Positions 10,560 through 20,640 of a stretch of DNA of 64,000 nucleotides are shown here, in pieces. The stretch is from positions 4,696,563-4,760,562 of the forward strand of contig JAJEKV010000020.1 of assembly GCA_021234155.1 (NCBI GenBank), given 5' to 3'. Numbering within the stretch: position 1 is the stretch's first letter; each line of letters begins with the position of its first letter. The DNA comes from Isoetes taiwanensis (taxonomy: Eukaryota > Streptophyta > Lycopodiopsida > Isoetales > Isoetaceae). Under the pieces are notes generated by a model. It was not told where the DNA came from. It did not search any database and saw only the letters and a list, made by a program, of their open reading frames with translations. Position numbers and translations under genes: made by a program.

Positions 10560-13500
10560 TCGCGGCCCTTCTTAAGTGCACATGCGATAGTAGTACGAAC
10601 CGGAAAGCATCAAGCACCCAATCTCTTGGGCGAGAACATGTCGGGGAGATGGTTGATGAGCTTTGTGGTTTTACGGTAGTGATTCTAATCTGCCTTGTGC
10701 GGTTGGGTCCTACAATTTACGTAACAACTTCTTTGGAAACTCAAGGGCGTTTGAAAAGTTTTTGACAGAAGGGCAAAGTGTTGAAGTGTTCCATGGTCCT
10801 CTTCCCATCAAAACTCCAATAAGCTACGTGAAGGTACTCTACCTTGCTAAGCAACCTTGGGCCTCCACCATGGTAGTTGATGTTCGTTTTGTACCTAGTG
10901 AAACATTTAAAGTGATGTTAGCAAAAACAAGAAAACACTTCGAAAACCAGAAACAGAAAATACTATTCCGGAATACACTACGTAATCAAAGAGAAAAATG
11001 TAAGCTGTGATACGGAATAAGACTTTCTGAACAAGGTTTTCATATCCTGCCTGAACTGGAGAACCAAAGTGGTTTTTGAAAGCTGATTCTACCAAGCCAG
11101 ACTGCATGCTCGAATGGAAAGTAACTAAACGCCAATGTTTAGCCGTTGTGATTTGCTTGATTCCATCAATAAAAGCATTAAACTCTGAAAATTTGAAGGG
11201 CTGGTCGTCGTATCTGCTGTCTTTAAGCTTAAACCCGTAGGGAAGATCAGCAATAACCAAAGTGAAGTCCTGTGGCTTAACCATTCCGACAAGGTTCGTG
11301 CAATTACCGTGAATGATTAAATATAAATTGTTTTGATCAAACATGCAAAATCTTTCGTAGTCGGATGGTTCTGGCTCAACAGTTCTTCTTTATTCTAACG
11401 ACCTCTCTTCCGTCTTTGTTCTAACCAAATGCATAAATCCCTCGGGAAGGTCTTTGTTTTTCTTTTTTGCTCGAGGAAAAACATAACAACAACTATAAGG
11501 AGATCGTGTGTGCAAAGGCGAGGAATGTTGAGAGTACTTACCCAGCCCTCAAAATTTGGTGCATATTGCACAATCTCGCTCGTCGAAGTGGCTATTGGGT
11601 AGAGTTCCTTGCACCTTTCCCATGTCTCTACGTTTAGGTTGCTCCATCAAACATGTTTGACATGTTATGGCGTTCTTTTGGCTGCAAGGCGTTAAGGAAA
11701 CAATGAGTTAAAAAGTAAGAAACAAGGCAAAGTAGAAGAAAAACAAATAAAAGTCAAGCTAAATGTATTACGGAATACAAAATTGGTTACTTGGTGATGC
11801 TACCTCGAAACAAAATGCATTGTGTATTCCTAATACACATTGCTTCTCTGAAGGAAGCAATGTGTATTCTGGAATACACATTACTTTTTTAGAAGAGGAC
11901 ATGTGTATTCCAGAATACACATGCCTTCCTTTACATAGGCAATGTGTATTTCGGAATACACATTGCTTGTCTCTAGAAAAGCATTGTGTATTAGGAATAC
12001 CGCGGTGCCCATAATGTGAAAAAGGTATGTGTATTCGGAATACACCATCTACTAATGTTTTTGGGACTCTAACGTCTAAAGAGTAAAGTTTGTGGCAGCA
12101 GAGATCTTACTTGTGCAATTCCTTTGACATTTCTTCTAGGCTAAACTCCTTATCAACAACTTTTTGAAGAAGCCTCTCCAGAATCTACGTAGTCGAGAAG
12201 CCACGCATTTCTCGCCGGGGCGGTTATGGTCATTTCTTTTTGGGCCGCGTCGGATGATTTTTTCTTGGCTGTCTCCTTGCCCTTGCTCTTTAACTCCCTC
12301 GTTCGAACATTGAAAATATCTAGTCACGGGTTTCCCAAATCTGTTCAAAAAGATTTCCGCGTGAGATAGTTGATTTGTTATTACGGAATCGTTTTGTGCT
12401 TACCTTGCCATCTCTAAAAGCTAATTGAAACCGGTTATAAATGGCCAATAAGAGGCGCCTTTTATTGGCCTGCGTCATATTCGAGGCGGCATTCAATGGC
12501 ACACGCCTCCTTAAGCTCCAAGGAAAACGCTGGCTTCTTCGGTCCTCACCTCACTTTTCCTTGAAAATTACGTTACTCCATGTGCATGAATCGGATCTTG
12601 TCGTGAAGCTCATCTTTAGTTTATATTAGATTTGTCGGCATTGTGGGTGTTGGCAACGATTTTTCGCTTCTTCATCGGTAAGACCACACTAGGCAGTAGC
12701 GAGGGGGCGGAGAGGTACCTCGGGGTTCTTCTTCTCTTTATAAAGTTGTCTTCTTGCCTTGAAGCTGTGATTGCCTCCCAAGACATAGTGAGTGTAGATC
12801 TCTGCGTTTTCTCCTCATGAAGTCACAGGGGTTTTGCCTTTGCTCCTGTCAACAAGGACAACTATTGGGGCCACATGAGCATTTGGATTGCTCCTTATTA
12901 CGTCTTTCGGATTCCTCAAGTGATCGGGCGTAAATTTTCTGAACTGGAACGGCCTTTCACCAGCTTCATTTTTCGGTGGAAGCTTCATACAAGTGACTAG
13001 CAAATAAATAACACCTTGCACAAACTTGTGCAGGTTTATCTCCTCCATTTTTTCAGATGTTTTATCAACTTTTTTTTCTTTGATAGCAACACCAGGTGCT
13101 TTGCCTTTCCCCTTCTTCTTCTTTTGTGCCTCAGGAGCATCTTCTGTTGCAATCAAAGCCGTTTGCTTTTTTTTAGGCTCTTTAGCGGCAACGGTTTGCC
13201 TTTGCCGCTTTGGTGGTGGTGATGGTGGCCTTTCTTCGGACTCTGATGGACTCCAAGATGGTGATGCATTGCTCGGGCTATCTGGGTTATCTTCCCCTTG
13301 TTCTGACTCGCTGTAGGGGAAGTCCTCGCTCGTTGTGCTTCGAACGTAGTTAATGATGGAACAGAGCGACTTCTTGTTCAGGTAGTGAGAAACATACTTG
13401 TAAAGAGGATGTGGATTTACTTTCACCACTCTAAGGTAGGATCCATCAACATGAATAAAGCCTTGGGATGTCTGAAAAGACAATCTCCCTGCCTGACCGG

Positions 13501-13813
13501 ACTCCCCAGCTACTTCACTCACGGCCTGGATGGTGCCCATGCAGACAAATTCCCTGTCATCGTACCTTTTGGTTCCAGGGCTCCAACAGACATGTAGGAA
13601 AGTAAGGGTGCTGTACTTTCCAGAAGTACCCCTTGTAAAGAACCGTTGAGTTTGGAAGTTTTCGTAGATACTAGGCGCAGCTGACTCCTCAAGCCTTCTC
13701 TGTGGGTGCGGTTTCTGTGGGATTTTAAGGGGCCTCTTCTGTGGTTTCTTGCTGTTGTCTTGTCTGTGCAAATTGTTTGTAAACACGACCTTGTTAGAGA
13801 AAACAGTGGCCAA
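10560..13813 (-). pseudogene. ParB-like domain + beta-class amino-methyltransferase, frame-broken (element 2)
   Basis: The long leftward frame 13,813-12,815 has four parts in order. First is a basic start (MATVFSNKVVF). Next is a folded-looking region (FLHVCWSPGTKRYDD, FIHVDGSYLRVVKVNPH). A Ser/Pro/Lys-rich linker resembling a nuclear localisation tract (PPPKRQRQTVAAKEPKKKQ) follows, and last is VDKTSEKMEEINLHKFVQGV with NPNAHVAPIVVLVDR. In another frame at about 12,805-12,705 is HYVLGGNHSFKARRQLYKEK, completing the ParB-like domain. The block 11,344-10,935 gives IIHGNCTNL, VIADLPYGF (motif IV) and HWRLVTFHSSMQ. Around 10,624-10,520 come DWVLDAF, TTIACALKKGRESV and AVDIDKDAI (motif I and the acidic residue after it). 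IV before I marks the beta class. Bacterial and phage ParB-methyltransferase fusions have the same order. Predicted to bind and methylate DNA; the target may be the element's own palindromes. Confidence 0.75.
10962..12048. repeat. Palindrome array of the GTGTATTCCGGAATACAC type (element 2)
   Basis: Single sites occur near 10,965 (ATTCCGGAATACAC) and 11,763 (GTATTACGGAATAC). A tight array follows at about 11,815-12,048 with at least six palindromes 30-50 bases apart. Examples are ATGTGTATTCTGGAATACAC, ATGTGTATTCCAGAATACAC and AATGTGTATTTCGGAATACA. Outer bases differ from site to site but stay paired (GCAATG/CATTGC, ACATG/CATGC), as expected if both half-sites are under constraint. The array separates the methyltransferase block from the upstream part of the gene, so it is probably intronic. 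Confidence 0.88.
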
Positions 13814-13814
13814 A

Positions 13815-14452
13815 AACTATTCCAGAATACAAAATGTCTTGCAAATAGGGAAAAAAGAGGGCAAAAAGAGGACAAAAATGCCAAAAAAACACTGCAATCT
13901 TGACAAAGAAAGAGGTCTAAACAAGCTTTAAAGGCAGAAAAAACGCCTAAAATAACTAAAAAACGCATGGAAAAGTAACCTCTTAAAACCTAAAAACACG
14001 AAAGTGTATTCCGAAATACACTTTCGCTTTCACTCGAAGGCGAAAGTGTATTCCGGAATACACTTTGGCCTTCACTCGAAGGCGAAAGTGTATTCCGACT
14101 TTCGCCTTCGAGTGAAGGCCAAAGTGTATTCGGGAATAAGAAATAGTGTACGTTGTACTTTCTTACTGACCTGTCCATGTTCTCTCTATGTGAATCGGAA
14201 TACAGTCTCTGAATATTATAATCGAAGGCGCTGGCGCTGGCGACTCGAGCTCCGAGACTGGAATACGCAACTGAAGGCGCCGAAATTTCCTTTTAAAGGT
14301 ATCATTTTCGTCTTTCTCTTTTTCTATGTGAAGCGGAATACGTTTAGCTTTACTATCCTACTCTTGTGTATTCCAGAATAGCTTTTATTTTGACTTTCAC
14401 TTGATTAGTACTGGAACTTCTACTTGTACTACGTGGGCGTGTATTCGGGAAT
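13815..14452. repeat. Palindrome cluster between the divergent genes of element 2
   Basis: Three to four copies of CGAAAGTGTATTCC(G)GAAATACACTTTCG-like palindromes lie at 13,999-14,140, separated by the spacer CTTTCACTCGAAGG, which is itself repeated and inverted. Further half or full sites occur near 13,820 (ATTCCAGAATAC), 14,355 (GTGTATTCCAGAATAG) and 14,440 (GTGTATTCGGGAATAAG). This is the intergenic space between the leftward and rightward genes, where a shared control region would be expected. Confidence 0.82.
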
Positions 14453-14513
14453 AAGAAAAGCTCTGCATTACAGAAAGTTTCTCAAATCTCTTTACTATTT
14501 TGTAGTTGTTAAG

Positions 14514-17500
14514 ATGACGAACCGCTTCGTGAACAAGCTTCCACCACCTTTTGTTGTCTCAAGCTCGTCTGGTTCTGAGGACACGCTTGGGAACAACGTC
14601 ATTTCTAGTGAAGACCGGCATTCTCCGACTCCTACCTCTGCTTCATCGTTGTTGCTTCTCGAAGACACACCGAGTTCAGCACGTAACAGACTTCCACCAC
14701 CCTTCCAACCGTCACCAAGTCCTGTAGACATCACACTGGCATCTCCTTCCAAAGAATCACCACCAGTTCGGAGCATGTTGCCACCACCCTTTGTTCCATC
14801 CCCGGGACAACCTACAGAAGCTCCACAACAACGGGTGTTCAAGAACAAGCTACCCCCATTTGTTGCTTCGCCCCCTTCATCCAAACATACAAGGAACACA
14901 GAAAGTAAAGAAGACTGTGAGATTCACTACAATTTCTCTCACCAGGACTTCACTACAAATGAGGACGACGCTCCAGCATGCACTCCTCTTCACACAACAA
15001 CGGTTGTGACACATGGATTTGCAGAATTCCAGTCCGCTCTAAAGGACATGTTTGCAAGAACTCCTTTTCAAGATGGTACAAGAACAGCTGATGCCACAAC
15101 CTCTTATGGGCCATCACCATCCTTTAACACTGTACCCCCCTATTCCGGAAACAACTTCATGTGGTCTGTTTTCCTCTACAAGCACACCACTTTCGGGGAT
15201 GGGAGGAAGTCACCCCCTGTAGAAGTTTCATCGAAGATGAAGACACCAACGAGGAACAAAGAGATTACATGTTCTCAAGCCAATCTTCAAAGAAATTCAA
15301 GGTGGATTTTGGTTTGAAGGCGTGCTCCTCTGCAAGAAGAAGAAATCTTATGGATGAACACAACATGAGGAGACTTTTGAGAACTAAATGCTGCTCATTG
15401 GGTTGCATCAACAGATTTAATATGGCTAAATTACGAAAGCGTTAGAGACAACTACAGTTCCATGACATTGGCGCACGGAATGCCTACTTAGCTTATCATG
15501 TAAGACCAAACCGCAACACCTTCTTGCACTACATTAATCGTCAAGAAGTTTGCCAGAAATGCTTTATGGTTGTCCACCGTTTAGGGTCCACCAGAATGTC
15601 TAGAATACACAAAAGACTGGACAAAAATCCAGCAATCGATGATCATTGTGGACCAAGAAGAGTTGTAACCATGCATGCCCTTCTTCTTTGTGTCATGGAT
15701 GGAGAAATATTTTAGAGAAACATGTGAGAAGCTACCTAACGAAGAACATGTATCATTTAATCGATAACATCACCAAAAAGATGTTTTAATGAGTACAAAG
15801 AGACTTGCACTTTCGGCTTGAAAGACATCTCTTACTCACACTTCACCCAATCAGTGGAAAAGTGAATTCGGTCTTGTGAAAATTCCTAGAAAACATAGAA
15901 TGTCCGTTTTGCTCGAGGTGTGCGAGAATTAAAGAGTCAACGAGAAACCGCAAAGACAGAGGTCGAAAGAAGTAAGCTTCGTGTTCTCCAATCTCTCACT
16001 TGTTTGGAGAAAATGTTTTGACCTGATTTCTTCTGAGATATTGTACCTTGAGAACCTTGCGGAACATCGTGAACAACAAGCGTGAGAGAAGAAAGCTTGC
16101 CAAGCATAGAAAAAAGCTCTTGAGCGTCCAATTTGCAATACATGTCTACATTTGTGATTGATGGAATGGACAAAAAAAAAACAACTCTACCACATTTCTT
16201 GAACATTCCTAAAGTTGTGCGGAGGAATGTTTTGTTAAGGTCCACCTTGTAGGAGCTATGGTCTTCAAAGGAAGTCTAAAGTGCAAAGTATTTTTGATTT
16301 ATCCAAACTTGCATGGTGACCCGAACCTCACAATTACAATTCTTAACAAGGTCCCTGTGCGAGCAAGAGCAATTACCACCGATTAACTTTATCTCGCAAC
16401 TTGACAATACTACAAGGAGAACAAGAATCAAACACCGTTAGTGGAGCTAGGGATCTTTAGAAAAGTGAAGCTTCGGTTTCTTACTTGTAGGCCACACTCA
16501 TGATCGATTTGACCAAATGTTCAAAGCCAGATTTTACGTGCGCCTTTAGAAGGAAGAAGGCTTTTCTGTCTTCCTTCTTTAGTTCGAATTATTGAAGATT
16601 CTTACACTCCTACTCCGGTGGTCGATCTTCTTAAAGAGACTGATTTTAGAGAGTTTGTTTTTTCTCAACGTTCAAACAGAGAACAAGGCTCGTGAACAAG
16701 TTGAATGATCTCACCTTTCAAATCATATCAAGTTCTACTTGAAGGATGGCCAAAAGCTTCTTCTGGGGAAGAAGTATACCACAACTAAGGACTGGAGTCC
16801 ACCCGGAGGGATTACAGCTTCCTTAAATATATTCCGGACACTTCCTTCATAGAACGTCTTTGAACAACTTCCTCTCAAAAATCCTAAGGAGTCCAAGGCG
16901 GAAAAGAAAAGTACCCCGTCATCCTTAAAAGCCATTGAAAATGGAATTTCCTCAGCTTTAAGTACTTCTTAGAAGAAGATCGGATGTGGTGGAGTAATTT
17001 CTTTCTCGAGCAGAAAATTGTTGTACAAAATATAGCTCTAAGGCAGGTTGCAAGAACCATTTCAATGGCCTAACACCTTCCATCAACCCCGGCAAAGACT
17101 GGCGGGTCCAAGCGGTGCTTTGCACCCGCTAAAGAGAAGACGAGGAGGACCGAGTCATGTACCTCGGACCAAGACGCGAAATGAGCCTCAAGGTAATATC
17201 CGTAAATTACCAAAGGTATGCTAATTGCTCTTCCGACCGAGGAGGATGACAAAGGTCGGCCGCTCGGATAGCAAAAGTGCTTGACACGGTGGTCAAGGAG
17301 GAAGGCTTAGTCACTAAACTCAAGATTCATAGGCTTGCAACACGCTCAGAAAATGCTTTTGAAGGTAGATATGAGTTAGAAATGAGAAGCCAAGGAAAAG
17401 GGAGAAAGTCCAAGAAGGTGGGTTGTAGGGACGAGCTGAACCTTAATGACGTGACTATTTTGTGCTATGATTTTAAATTGAAATCTGACAATCGTCTACG

Positions 17501-17723
17501 CCAGAAGACTATCAATTTGCTTAAAAAAGCTTGTAATTACGAAGAAGATGATGAAGAAGGTGGTGACAATGCTTCACCGTCTGTTGATAGTGATGAGGAA
17601 GATAACTCAAGCACTTCCTCGGATGACAGTGAAAGAAGTGAAGGTGGTGATGATGGCATAAATGAATATGAAGACGTCCTGGATCCCTCTCTCATCACTC
17701 CTCACACTTTTGCACATAACTGA
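14514..17723 (+). pseudogene. DUF7869-type protein (putative transposase), decayed copy in element 2
   Basis: The start at 14,514 (MTNRFVNKLPPPFV) opens a Pro/Ser-rich N-terminal region with the repeated phrase LPPPF(V/Q)xSP. It is followed near 15,365-15,715 by LRTKCCSLGCINRF, YLAYHVR and VCQKCFMVVHRLGSTRMSRI. This pattern (CC..C, then VC..xF, then S/TR..RI) is the N-terminal part of the large eukaryotic proteins I recall as DUF7869. The diagnostic block VGHTHDRFDQMF is at 16,487-16,522, matching VGHTHDDIDRFF in element A. The C-terminal part is an acidic tail (17,277-17,723). Between these blocks the frame is broken many times. Family function is not established to my knowledge. Its constant presence in the two element families here, the conserved Asp/His residues and the multicopy context make transposase the best guess. 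Confidence 0.65.
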
Positions 17724-18091
17724 GTCTTAGAAAAAGACTGTAAATTTTGCATGTGAATATGAAGATTCTATCTTCAAATTTTGAGAATACTACAGTTTCA
17801 GTTACAGACTTACTTCAATTTTTTGTTAAATATTTTATCCTCTAAAATTAGAGTTTCTCTCTTAAAACATACTTTAAGAACATTCTATTTGCTAAGAAAA
17901 GTGACACTTTAAAAAAGTCAATTCTTTCGTTGCAAAAACAAATTAGTCATTTGGGGGGGTCAAAATAGAATTTCATGCATCTTTTTTTTTTTAACCTCGT
18001 TTTACCCCCTTTTTGTAAAAAAAGGGGGAATCTTTGAGGAATATTCCTTTTGCTCTCGTTTCAATGATTTGCTCCCGTTTAATACGCAATC

Positions 18092-18279
18092 TTGTTTGGA
18101 TTGCTATACCTTTCTCGCTTAACAGTTAGGTTAAGTTAGTTCTTAACCGAGTTAAGTGTACCTCTCTTAGGTAACTTAACTTCTAGTTTAAAATAAGGGG
18201 TCCAATTAAAGTTTTAACTTAACTTAACTTAATTATTATCAGTATGAAAATGATCTGGTTAAGTTAATCACAGTTAAGT
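18092..18279. repeat. TTAACTTAA-rich arm between element 2 and element A
   Basis: Contains AGTTAGGTTAAGTTAG, AACTTAACTTAACTTAA and GGTTAAGTTAATCACAG. The right side of element A (30,787-30,898) carries similar words in inverse orientation (CTAACTTAAC, CCTAACTTAACC), so the true outer ends of element A may lie in these arms. Confidence 0.55.
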
Positions 18280-18549
18280 CGTATTTAATTAAAGTGGGAC
18301 TCATTCCATTCCCATTTTTTTTCGGAACCCGGTTAATTTACATAAAAAGTAGCACCCCGACCCGAAAACTATCCTTAATTCGATTTTTTGAATAAAACTC
18401 TGAATCCGAGCTTTGCTGCAGTTTTCCCTGGTTCGCGAGTCGAGAACAAAAACAATGCAACTGAAACAAAGGAAATTCATTAAAGTTTGAAACCAAAGAT
18501 CTAGTTGAATAAGAATTTTTATTAATAAATTGAACAGATACAATGTATT

Positions 18550-18957
18550 TTACATCGGACGCAGAGACCATGGTGGTCTTGCTGTCACTATAGTTACATC
18601 ATCTTGGTAGGTGGTCCACCTTAGGGGATTAACTTGCGGGGCTTCTTCATGCCGTCTGTAAGCCTTGGGGGCAACCTGAAGAGTGTGGAATGCCTCACGT
18701 GGAGGTGCCTCTGGAGCTACCGGCCGACCTGTCCACCCGACTTCTCCACTCGCCTCCCGCAGCCTTTCATCGAATATGCTCCTTCCCCAACCTCCGTGGA
18801 TGTTATGCAATGCTTGCAAGATGCTTTGAGCTTCCTGGACTTTCTGTTTGTTCTTCGCCTGTTCTTTATCCCCAGGGTGTAGCGAGCAACCTCTCGAATT
18901 AAGCGAGCAACCTTGTCCCAAAGGCGGGGCAAGAGTGTAGCGTGACCGGGGATCCAT
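18550..18957 (-). pseudogene. C-terminal block of the leftward cargo gene of element A
   Basis: A 136-codon frame ending 269 bases from the element terminus. It is basic and Gln/Ala-rich (EQAKNKQKVQEAQSILQALH) and then Pro/Arg-rich, ending TARPPWSLRPM. No domain recognised. Position at the far end of the leftward cargo suggests the last exon. Whether it belongs to the same protein as the phosphatase block cannot be decided here. Confidence 0.4.
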
Positions 18958-19878
18958 TACCTTAACGGTATTTCTTCCGCCTTTGAGCTGGATGCATTAT
19001 TCGCTGGAGCGGTCTACGTGATGCCCGGCGGGATGCGTGGCGGTGTCGGATCTGTGCCTAAACCACATGGAGCAAGGAGAGTATGATTAACAATTACGGT
19101 GCCATTAGTCAAAACGAAGAAAAGAATGTTGAAATCAAATTACAACGGAGAACATTCATTCCATAGTCCATACAACTGCATCCAATGACGTGGGAAGTAG
19201 TATCTTTCTCGACTTCACAGAAAGTGAAAAGGCCCATAAAAAGTCAAAGTACAACCATTCTCATTAGAATATGGTTGCATCCAATCACACACGAAAGCAT
19301 ACAAATGCTTTTCGTCAACGAGACAACCGAAGATGCCTTTCTCGACCGCGCGAAGTCGAAAAGGCCCAAAAATGTACAAGCATTATCATAATAGATTGTG
19401 GCTGCATCCAGTGACACAATCAAACATACAAATGGTTTCATCAACAGGACAAGCATGCCTTTCTCGACTCGTGAGTCGAGAAAGGCATCGAAAACTCAAT
19501 ATACAAGTATATTCATTACAAAATGGTCAATACATGTGTTCACGTTCGATTACAATATTCACACAATTTTACTATCTGAAAGCAGGGTTCACTCTTCTTG
19601 TTCACCAAAGTATTTGTCGTCCATAGCTTTCATGATCGGCTTGCTCTCTGGATCGGGGTTCCGTGGAGGCTCGGATAGTTCGTAAGCACATCGGCACAAG
19701 AATGGCAAAGAGGGATTCCGCCAAGATGGGGCAGTCCCAAGGACAACCACCTATCCGTCTCATATTCTTGGTCGATATGGCTTAGCAATGATTGTATTTT
19801 TTTTGCGTTATGATAGCACTTGTAGGCGGAGTCGCGTCTATGATCAGCGTGTTGTGTTTGCCATAGTCCCGGAATTGC

Positions 19879-20283
19879 TCATAAACCCCAATCAAAATTT
19901 TCACCATTATAGGCTTCCCCTTTGTGATGGCTGGATCGAGGTCCTTCACATGCTCGACCCTTTTCGTTTCCCCAAACGAACTTGAACTTCAAAACTGAAA
20001 TGCCGAGAACACCAAGAACATTGACAATATTTTTCTTTGCCATACAAGACCATATGCCCACTTGAATCCCGTTCGGGCACCATTCAACAATTTCCTTAGC
20101 TCTAGGCCTCGGATACACTATTTTATGCTCTGTTTTGATTGGGATCTGCGAGGTGTTAATCTCGGGGACGTCTTTGTCGTGGTATACTGCAGCTAATACT
20201 CCATTGACGTCAAATATTACAAGCTTGGTGGGACCAGCTGGATCCCAGTTGGAGTTTGGCTCGACCATATTTCTCGGGTTCAT
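19879..20283 (-). pseudogene. FCP1/NIF-like (HAD) phosphatase domain carried by element A
   Basis: The 135-codon frame has TKLVIFDVNGVLAAVYHD near its start, corresponding to the HAD motif I region (D-x-D/N-G-x). It then has IVYPRPRAKEIVEWC and GIQVGIWSCMAKKNIVNVL (the motif II region, usually VGIWSS), and FKFVWGNEKGRACEGPRS. This order is that of plant FCP1/NLI-interacting-factor-like proteins, which I recall with the pattern DINGLL...KRPF...VGIWSS. Known relatives are HAD-superfamily phosphatases, some acting on phosphoserine in the RNA polymerase II tail. Here the second Asp of the DxD pair is Asn, so catalysis is doubtful. It sits among other leftward blocks of element A and is probably one exon of a longer cargo protein captured from the host. 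Confidence 0.62.
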
Positions 20284-20640
20284 CGGGATCCAAATGGGAT
20301 CATTATCTTTTCGAGTCCTTTAAATTTGTCATGGCGATGTCTTGCTCTGGATTGTCTTTGGGGAGTGCATTCTCCTCCTCGCGACGTGAACCGTTGGAAT
20401 CCATTGACAATGATCCGGAGTCGTTGACATCGAACTCCCTGAAATGATGACACATGTCAGAAAGGAGACGAGTTTTCTCGACTCGCGAGTCGAGAATGAA
20501 AAGAAAAGGTATTGAAAGGAAACGAGTTTTCTCGACTCGCGAGTCGAGAAACACCGATAGAGCAAAGTAAACTCACCTCAATCTCAGATTCTCAAGAATG
20601 TGTTCGGCAACATCCTGGTCTAAACCTTCAACATTCACGT

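Larger units (their letters stand above)
9865..18091. mobile_element. Element 2: 8.2-kb DNA element with ParB-methyltransferase and DUF7869-type genes
   Basis: Inverted termini: the left end starts GATTGCAAATTAAACGGGAG and the right end, read inward, starts GATTGCGTATTAAACGGGAG. Just inside the left end is a palindrome AAACGGGAGTG..CACTCCCGTTT. Two gene blocks diverge from about 13.9-14.5 kb: ParB-like/methyltransferase leftward (10,560-13,813) and a DUF7869-type protein rightward (14,514-17,723). A family-specific palindrome is scattered through the non-coding parts. A target-site duplication is not clear: the flanking bases extend the inverted repeat instead. Gene content and the CGTATT terminus relate it to element A. 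Many frame breaks on both genes. Plain DNA transposon, with no capsid- or envelope-like gene seen. Confidence 0.75.
18415..20552. repeat. TCGACTCGCGAGTCGA palindromes, left cluster of element A
   Basis: Sites are seen near 18,428 (TTCGCGAGTCGAGAA), 19,205, 19,340 and 19,462 (TCTCGACTCGTGAGTCGAGA). Two full sites lie at about 20,474 and 20,529 (TCTCGACTCGCGAGTCGAGA), 55 bases apart. Short repeated flanks such as AAAGGAAACGAGTTT precede the last two. They lie between leftward coding blocks, probably in introns. Confidence 0.85.

Noticed and set aside
10663-11010. Plus-strand 115-codon frame
   Set aside because: Opposite strand of the methyltransferase C-terminal region, whose motif I is on the minus strand.
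8295-12048. CRISPR-like array
   Set aside because: Repeats are short palindromes with irregular spacing and variable outer bases inside a eukaryotic transposon; no cas genes.
13016-13316. Plus-strand frames rich in Phe, Leu and Ser
   Set aside because: Shadow of the Lys/Ser/Pro-rich linker of the ParB-methyltransferase gene.
14495-14899. Minus-strand Gly-rich frame
   Set aside because: Antisense of the Pro/Ser-rich N-terminal region of the DUF7869-type protein.
18059-18091. 4- to 8-bp target duplications for elements 2 and A
   Set aside because: Flanking bases are inversely, not directly, repeated (GATTG/CAATC and AAGT/ACTT), so they look like extended termini instead of duplications.
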